64,000 nt of DNA from NCBI GenBank assembly GCA_004794655.1, contig SMMW01000025.1, positions 3,206,501 through 3,270,500 of the forward strand, written 5' to 3'. The notes beneath the pieces were generated by a model. It made no database searches and had not been told where the DNA came from. It saw only the letters and a list, made by a program, of their open reading frames with translations. Both the position numbers and the translations under genes were made by a program. Source of the DNA: Marisa cornuarietis. Lineage: Eukaryota > Mollusca > Gastropoda > Architaenioglossa > Ampullariidae. Below are positions 59,801 through 64,000 of the stretch, one piece after another (position 1 is the first letter of the stretch; the number at the start of each line of letters is the position of its first letter).

Positions 59801-62800
59801 TTCTGATTCTGCCGAGAACCGGTGCTTAGAGCAAGGAAACGGGACCATGCCACTCCTCTCCTTCGTTTTCTACACTGGCTACCCATCCGTTCTCGCATTC
59901 AGTACAAACTGTCTGTGCTGTGTTGTAATTTCTTTGCTGGCTCCTGTCCTGACTATTTCTCTGAACTTCTCATCCCTTACTCTCCGGCCAGACAACTACG
60001 CTCTTCGTCTGACGACCGTATCCTAACTGTTCCTGTCACCAGAACAACAACATATGGTCACAGGACTTTTGGCTACTGTGCTGCAAAACAATGGAACTCT
60101 CTTCCTTTTCATATCCGCCACCTTCCTACAATTGAATCTTTCAAATCTGCACTGAAAACGCACCTCTTCCTTGAGCATTACTCTTGACACAGTCCACAAT
60201 GGTAGTCCTTCTTACCCCCCCCCCTTCCCTCTTGCTACTTTACCCATCTTTCTCGGCAGAATCACTATATTTCTCTGTTCCTGTTACTTGATGTCTTTTG
60301 TTTTCTGTTTCGTCATCAGTACTGTCGTTTCTTTCGTCCCCTTTGTTCTGTATCTACTTAGTCCAAGTCTCTTCCCCGTTTTAAGCACTAAGAGCATGCT
60401 CTCTATGAGTGTGAATATGCGCTATAAAAATCTTTACTATTATTATTATTATATATATACTTATTTATGTGTGCATGAGTGGTATGTGTGTGCATAATTG
60501 TCCGTGCATGATTTTATACATGTGCCTTGAATCGTTGCTATGAGAATGGGCGCTTTACAAATACTGTAATTGTTATTATTACTACTATTAATTCTGCTGC
60601 TACAACAATGCAGTTTTGGTGATGGGGATCCATTCAACTTCCTGTCTGTGTTTGTTCAAAGGCTTGTGCTGCATACAGCTTCATCACCATCCCATCACTG
60701 CAATCTGTCTCTGCACAGTTGCAGCTGTATCTTGTGTCAGGCCAAGTAGCTCTGGTCAACCAATGCTTTTCCCAAGGTAAAAAAGGCCCCATTGCATCAG
60801 TTTTGAACCTAGAGACACACAGGTATAGCAATTTACTCTTTTTCAAGCAACATAAGGAGAGGATCTCATTGATTACCAGAACTTCAGTTTCTCATTGGGA
60901 AAGCATGCACAGCATCTTGTATATATTGTTTTAGAATCAAAAGTGATTGCATATTTAAAGCATGTTGTGTGTGATTTTGACATTATTGTATTAAATTTAT
61001 GTTGCAGCTGATGCCTTTTTTAAGGCAGCCATTTCTCGCATTCCTGAACTGCCTCGTACATTGGACATGGAGGGCAAAGTCCGTTCTAGTGAACCTTTGC
61101 TGGTTGAATACTTGAGTAACCTTGTATCGACACTGCTGATCACACCAGTAAGAGCTTCACGGGCACTGTGGCTACTGCTATGAGTTTACCAAGCTGTTTG
61201 TAGAGCTCAAGATTGTAATAAACAACTTAGATGTGTGAGCTGTCAGTCTTTTTTGAAGTGTTTAATATCTTTCACTTTTCCTACTAATGTTGTTCATAGC
61301 CCTAGCAGCAATGCTTCTTAAAGTCAGAGGGTTTGGACTAACTGAACCCCTCAAAAAATACATTTTGTTGGGTATGTTTTATAGAACATGTTCATTGCCA
61401 TGTGTCAGAGAGCAGCACTCTTTCAACAGGATAATCCTGACACTGGGGTTTTGTACCTTTTGCGTGGACTGCTTAACATCCTGCAAGATTATACTTGGGA
61501 CCAAAACTCAGACTCACGCATCCTCGTTTATGTGCGTGTTTTGGCAGTTTTGTCAGCTTACAGCCAGGAGCAGTATGTATATCATGCAGACAAAGGTGAT
61601 TTTACAACTTCCTTTTCCCATTGCTCCATTCTGATCTCAGATGTTATTATGGAAGATCCCTCTAGCTAAGTGCATTAGGTTTCTGTGAATTTGTTCAAAT
61701 GATGATATTAAACCCACAGTGCCTGATATCAAAGGTAGGCTATTATAACCACAACAAACACTGCTGAACCAAATAGTTTGGATCCTTAGACTACTGAAGT
61801 TAGTAAATTACTGTGCCTACTATTTTGTAAAAAAAAAAAAAAAATCGTCTCAAATCCAGTGCAGTTATCTGACTGTAAGATCTTGTAATCCGTTTTCCGT
61901 ACTCTATTTAAGCAGCCCAAATGCCTGTTATCTATGTATAGATGGTACTCTTGTGTCTATATTTGATATGAATTTCTACAGTGGATTCAAATGATGCAAT
62001 GTATGGTTCTGACCCCAAGTTTCTGGCTGAAGTTAAAAGTATTGGCGACACCTTGGTCAATCAAATTCTCTCACACCTCAAGACATTGTCTTCACCTGAG
62101 GCAAGTAATGTCATGTTTTGTAGCTGCCATTTTGAAGGGAATTTTTCTTCCTGGACATCAGTCACATTAGAGAACACAAATGTGTGTAAATTGTAAATGT
62201 CAGTCCGACTTACTACAGTTGCATTCTGTGTCAAATGTTCCATATTTGTCTGTGTCTAATTTTCAACACTACATGTAGATATTAAATATCTGATCATTTT
62301 AGGATTATTTTATGTGGATTTTATATTTATTAGGACATTCTGAATGAAATAAGAAACAGTTTATTTTCCATGAGGCCTTTTGGTCACTTTTGTTTTATGT
62401 GGATGTTATGGCTTTTGTACAGATTGATGAATCCTGTAAATGCCTATAAAATTTTAAGCATAGCTTAATGGTTTGTCAGATAATATCAATGCCATTTCAT
62501 CCACTCTAAATAATCTAGTTCAATAACAAATAGGGTCTTGTCAAGACAATTGCAATGTTGTTTTTTGAAGTCAAAATATTGATCAGTATACCTTTCACTA
62601 TATCAGAAGTTCTCTAAAATGGAGATGCATATAGTCCAGAGCTGTGATCATGTGTGTAGTGACAAGAGACAAGATTCTTTTTAGGGTTTTTATTCTTTAT
62701 TGATATAGTTATTACTTTGTACTTCATTATTTTGGTCTTTTTTCACTCATTTTTCTAAATGTCTGACCCTCTAGTAAAATATAAACTTAAATGTTACCTT

Positions 62801-63283
62801 TTGCATGCGCAGACTGAAAAGAGAAAAACTGCCCTTGCAATGGAACTCTTTGGCACCATTGTGGGTCATGGAGACCTCGACAATCCATCCATGACCACTT
62901 TAGCAGCCAACTTGTGGAATCTGATCCAACGATCAGGAACTGCTGACAGCAAAGCTATGGTAAAAATTTATTCCAATGCATCTGGTTTCCACAAGCATCT
63001 CATTTCACATGCGTCAGCTTCTGATATTGATATCTGATGCTTCCACTCAGAAACTGACATCTGGACCTCATGTGGAGTTCTGTTGTTGAATGCTTTGTAT
63101 GCATCAGTTGACATAATAAAACATAATTTTTTTCTTTCTTTTTTTTTAATGCTGCTGCATTTTCAAAGCTGAATCCCTAACATTTGTTTGCAGTCTCGGC
63201 TTGCACAGTATGTCAGAACCAAGGCTAGCTCTGGAGAGAATGGATTCTACTTGCTGCTATCTCATCTGAAGACTGAAGCTTGA
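38852..63283 (+). CDS. VPS35L: VPS35 endosomal protein-sorting factor-like, 26 coding exons
   Basis: Core scaffold of Retriever (with VPS26C and VPS29) in the Commander assembly, which recycles cargo such as integrins from endosomes. Exons: 38852-38868, 39118-39208, 39930-40139, 41054-41195, 41591-41646, 42406-42534, 42745-42829, 44068-44145, 44341-44485, 45198-45291, 48500-48577, 49213-49382, 49579-49690, 50012-50128, 57379-57432, 57694-57837, 58314-58399, 58499-58579, 59032-59194, 59559-59636, 60662-60776, 61008-61147, 61385-61595, 61982-62100, 62813-62959, 63194-63283. All phases agree, giving 983 residues (human 963). Landmarks: an N-terminal DPLS-rich linker, [86 protein letters not shown] and [17 protein letters not shown] in the alpha-solenoid. 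Introns after exons 19 and 24 use GC donors. The exon 1 donor and exon 5 acceptor are the least certain. Confidence 0.95.
39400..39740 (-). mobile_element. antisense LINE C-terminal fragment in VPS35L intron 2
   Basis: Minus-strand frame shows [31 protein letters not shown] and then [16 protein letters not shown] ... FKKTLKTH, the usual C-terminus of CR1/L2-group LINE reverse transcriptases. Only the 3' end is present. Confidence 0.82.
43005..43939. mobile_element. hAT-like DNA transposon remnant in VPS35L intron 7
   Basis: The ends are CAGAGGTAATTCTAGG and its exact reverse complement CCTAGAATTACCTCTG, flanked on both sides by TGTGTT (42999-43004 and 43940-43945). CAGRG-type termini suggest the hAT superfamily, although hAT normally duplicates 8 bp. 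The 935-bp interior has only short frames; one begins [17 protein letters not shown] and soon hits a stop. It is non-autonomous. Confidence 0.8.
45715..45935. repeat. tandem array of a roughly 60-bp unit in VPS35L intron 10
   Basis: About three and a half copies of a unit containing GATGATCGGCAAATTATATC followed by CAAGGCAGGNGGACCAACA. Both substitutions and length changes separate the copies. Because 60 is a multiple of three, the minus strand reads as a repeated peptide (ALDIICRSS), which I take to be incidental. Confidence 0.85.
46230..47978 (+). mobile_element. CR1/L2-like LINE, 5'-truncated and frameshifted, in VPS35L intron 10
   Basis: Begins near [20 protein letters not shown] just before the RT, then RT blocks [53 protein letters not shown] and [10 protein letters not shown] where the catalytic Asp block is interrupted, then [16 protein letters not shown] in the C-terminal part. 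Frames break several times between 46840 and 47300. The 3' end GCGCAATGAGCATT...GGATACCTGCGCATTA is followed by CAT repeats and matches that of the copy at 51636-52597, so they are the same family. Target duplications were not found. Confidence 0.85.
48104..48160. repeat. imperfect hairpin in VPS35L intron 10
   Basis: ATCCACGCCGACCAAATACATG and CATGTAGTTGGCGTGGAT form a roughly 20-bp stem with a few mismatches and an AT-rich loop of under 20 bases. It may be the end of an uncharacterised repeat into which the neighbouring LINE inserted. Confidence 0.5.
48733..48925 (+). mobile_element. tRNA-derived SINE in VPS35L intron 11
   Basis: The head reads GGTGGCTCGGTGGCACAGCG GTTAGCGC, with a good RNA polymerase III box A (TGGCACAGCGG) and a box B-like GGATTCAGCTC at about 48794-48804. 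A tRNA-unrelated body follows and ends near a C-rich stretch at about 48910. The order of boxes and their spacing of about 50 bases support a tRNA-derived SINE rather than a functional tRNA gene. Confidence 0.75.
50340..51560 (+). pseudogene. DIRS gag-like region, 5' part
   Basis: From about 50400 the frame reads [20 protein letters not shown] then [15 protein letters not shown] and [10 protein letters not shown], a Cys-rich N-terminal motif typical of the first ORF of DIRS elements. Downstream frames to 51560 are broken but include a Ser/Asp-rich stretch. The coding trace resumes after the nested LINE at about 52607 ([19 protein letters not shown]). Confidence 0.65.
51627..52606 (+). mobile_element. 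CR1/L2-like LINE nested in the DIRS element
   Basis: CAACAGCTT at 51627-51635 and 52598-52606 is the target duplication around a 962-bp 5'-truncated insert. One open frame to 52405 carries the end of the RT and the C-terminal domain: [62 protein letters not shown] and [12 protein letters not shown]. The 3' end is a run of CAT triplets (52569-52598). The open frame and clean duplication make it younger than the copy in intron 10. Confidence 0.93.
52607..53980 (+). pseudogene. DIRS region between gag and RT, decayed
   Basis: After the nested LINE the DIRS coding trace continues for about 120 residues and then decays. From 53350 to 53900 the sequence is GC-rich with loosely repeated phrases such as TTTGAGACTGGT and CACTGATGAGACTAGG, giving many overlapping open frames on both strands. 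No domain is recognisable, including the methyltransferase of some DIRS elements. Confidence 0.5.
54000..55105 (+). pseudogene. DIRS reverse transcriptase and RNase H, frameshifted
   Basis: RT blocks in order: [19 protein letters not shown] (first catalytic Asp), [20 protein letters not shown], then, in another frame, [14 protein letters not shown] with the YLDD catalytic motif, [20 protein letters not shown] and GIRF. RNase H follows with TDASRFGW in one frame and [16 protein letters not shown] in another. These motifs match the DIRS/retrovirus-like branch rather than LINE RTs. At least three frame changes occur. Confidence 0.88.
55600..56620 (+). pseudogene. DIRS tyrosine recombinase, frameshifted
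   Basis: The first segment has [20 protein letters not shown] then [18 protein letters not shown], where SRVSEIHAL holds the catalytic Arg typical of DIRS recombinases. The second segment, in another frame, has [14 protein letters not shown] and [17 protein letters not shown], where the usual HxxR is HEVQ, so the second Arg is lost. In a third frame [10 protein letters not shown] occupies the place of the family's FYL.D motif, with Cys in place of the nucleophile Tyr. This copy is catalytically dead. Confidence 0.85.
56835..56925. repeat. DIRS internal complementary region
   Basis: GTTATGTCATCTTGTATAGT then ATGAAGAAGAAAT is the reverse complement of the left terminal edge, and GGTAGAAAAATTTCTTTCTT then CGAGTACTTACCAGATGAC is the reverse complement of the right terminal edge at about 57130-57177. 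In DIRS elements such a region templates completion of the termini through a circular intermediate. Confidence 0.85.
58078..58150. repeat. interspersed repeat 3'-end-like sequence
   Basis: AAGATAAGATAATACTTTAT followed by TCGTCCCAGAGGGCAATTG resembles a short conserved 3' end seen in many animal LINE/SINE families. Nothing longer is recognisable around it; it lies in VPS35L intron 16. Confidence 0.4.
59785..60455 (+). mobile_element. CR1/L2-group LINE 3' fragment in VPS35L intron 20
   Basis: The frame from 59822 to 60187 reads [64 protein letters not shown] and [12 protein letters not shown], the C-terminal domain of CR1/L2-type LINEs. The 3' UTR ends GAATATGCGCTATAAAAATC and then ATT repeats. 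The extreme 3' end recurs antisense at 38406-38490. It differs in sequence from the CAT-tailed family in this window. Confidence 0.87.
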
Positions 63284-63964
63284 GAATGCTTTTTGGAACC
63301 ACTGATTTGACTCAAACATTGATACATGCTTCGTGAATTTCCTCCATCAGAACTATCTACCTATTTAGTTACATCCTGGTTTTTAAAATATCAACTTATT
63401 ATCTTGCAAGAGTCAGAGCTGCACTGATTCAAAGTCTAGAGGCAAATGTGTGTGCTGATGCAATATATTATGTACCAAGTTTGCAGTTTCACGTGAGCTT
63501 AATCGGAAGTGCTGACATTCTTTTTATATTAACTTAAAATCTGAGAGGCTTGGAAAGATTTTGTAATTAAGACCTATATTGAATGTAAATAATGATCACA
63601 TGCAAGTGGTTTGTTAAGTGTGCTCGGGTACATGTACGTAACATGTTAAAGTGAGAAAGATGAGACAGCGCATTACCAAAAAAAAAAAAAAACCCACACA
63701 AAATAAAAATAAAGATTTTAAAGCTGGATCCCAGGCATCAACATGGGGCGCATGATACATAGTACCCCTCACGAACAGTTGCATATAGTTGGTGTGGAAT
63801 AGTTATTTAACAGGTCACACTCTCAGCACTGTTCACTCTTCCTTTCACCACGGACCTTCATTCACTGGACGTCTCTCATTTGTTGCCTCTTTGCTCTATC
63901 ATAGGAGTGACCAATCGTTACAAACCCTAACAACGAAGGGCTTTCGCTTCCGTTTTCTGTCAAA
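63284..63964 (+). terminator. VPS35L 3' UTR and gap to next gene
   Basis: AATAAA occurs at 63702-63707 and 63708-63713, about 420 bases after the VPS35L stop. The remaining 250 bases before the next start codon presumably contain that gene's promoter; no TATA box is evident. Confidence 0.6.
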
Positions 63965-64000
63965 ATGGCGGATCTTCCTAACGTAGAAGAAATTTTAGAA
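63965..64000 (+). CDS. start of an unidentified gene, cut by the window edge
   Basis: ATG in a favourable AAAATGGCGG context opens a frame, MADLPNVEEILE, that continues to the last base. The ATGGCG start, the preceding CpG-containing sequence and the position just after the VPS35L poly(A) signals suggest a first coding exon. Twelve residues are too few to identify the product. Confidence 0.45.
   Translation, partial: MADLPNVEEILE

Noticed and set aside
1..64000. CRISPR arrays, prokaryotic operons, rRNA genes
   Set aside because: None is present. Repeats are microsatellites or transposons, and genes are spliced.

Overview
The window is animal nuclear DNA: genes have many short exons with GT-AG (two GC-AG) introns, and it is rich in microsatellites, non-LTR retrotransposons, a DIRS-type retroelement and small DNA transposons. 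The mix of repeats and the divergence of the proteins from their vertebrate counterparts suggest a mollusc, probably a gastropod. That placement is inference; I cannot name the species.

Layout. (1) 0.2-3.6 kb: a three-exon TMEM26-like membrane protein gene on the plus strand. (2) 4.6-10.0 kb: a transposon-rich spacer with a near-full-length but broken LINE bounded by 12-bp target duplications, a short antisense LINE bounded by 14-bp duplications, and a 489-bp DNA element with arrays of a 14-16-bp motif, sitting inside an hAT-like end. (3) 10.28-25.71 kb: a very large inverted duplication (arms about 7.0 and 7.9 kb, spacer about 0.48 kb). Each arm carries an eight-exon alpha-L-fucosidase gene, the two facing away from each other. 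The left copy (minus strand) is intact and predicts 469 residues. The right copy (plus strand) has lost most of exon 1 and has an 8-bp frameshifting deletion in exon 6. (4) 26.6-33.1 kb: a plus-strand gene for the CYBC1/EROS chaperone with a long 3' UTR. (5) 33.1-36.5 kb: an antisense LINE split by a 2-kb insertion. (6) 37.0-63.7 kb: a compact housekeeping block. GEMIN6 and MED9 lie in tandem on the minus strand, MED9 is divergent from VPS35L across only 180 bp, and VPS35L spans 26 exons. (7) From 63,965: the first codons of another plus-strand gene, cut by the window edge.

VPS35L introns carry most of the right-hand repeats: a CR1/L2-like LINE and a 60-bp tandem array in intron 10, a tRNA-derived SINE in intron 11, and in intron 14 a degenerate DIRS element of about 7 kb with inverted terminal repeats, an internal complementary region and a nested LINE. 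The host genes act in separate processes: fucose removal from glycoconjugates, NADPH-oxidase maturation, snRNP assembly, Mediator-dependent transcription, and endosomal recycling by Retriever.

The most unusual structure is the fucosidase palindrome, in which shared and arm-specific insertions let events be ordered. I found no prokaryote-type defence system, CRISPR array, rRNA gene or intact tRNA gene.
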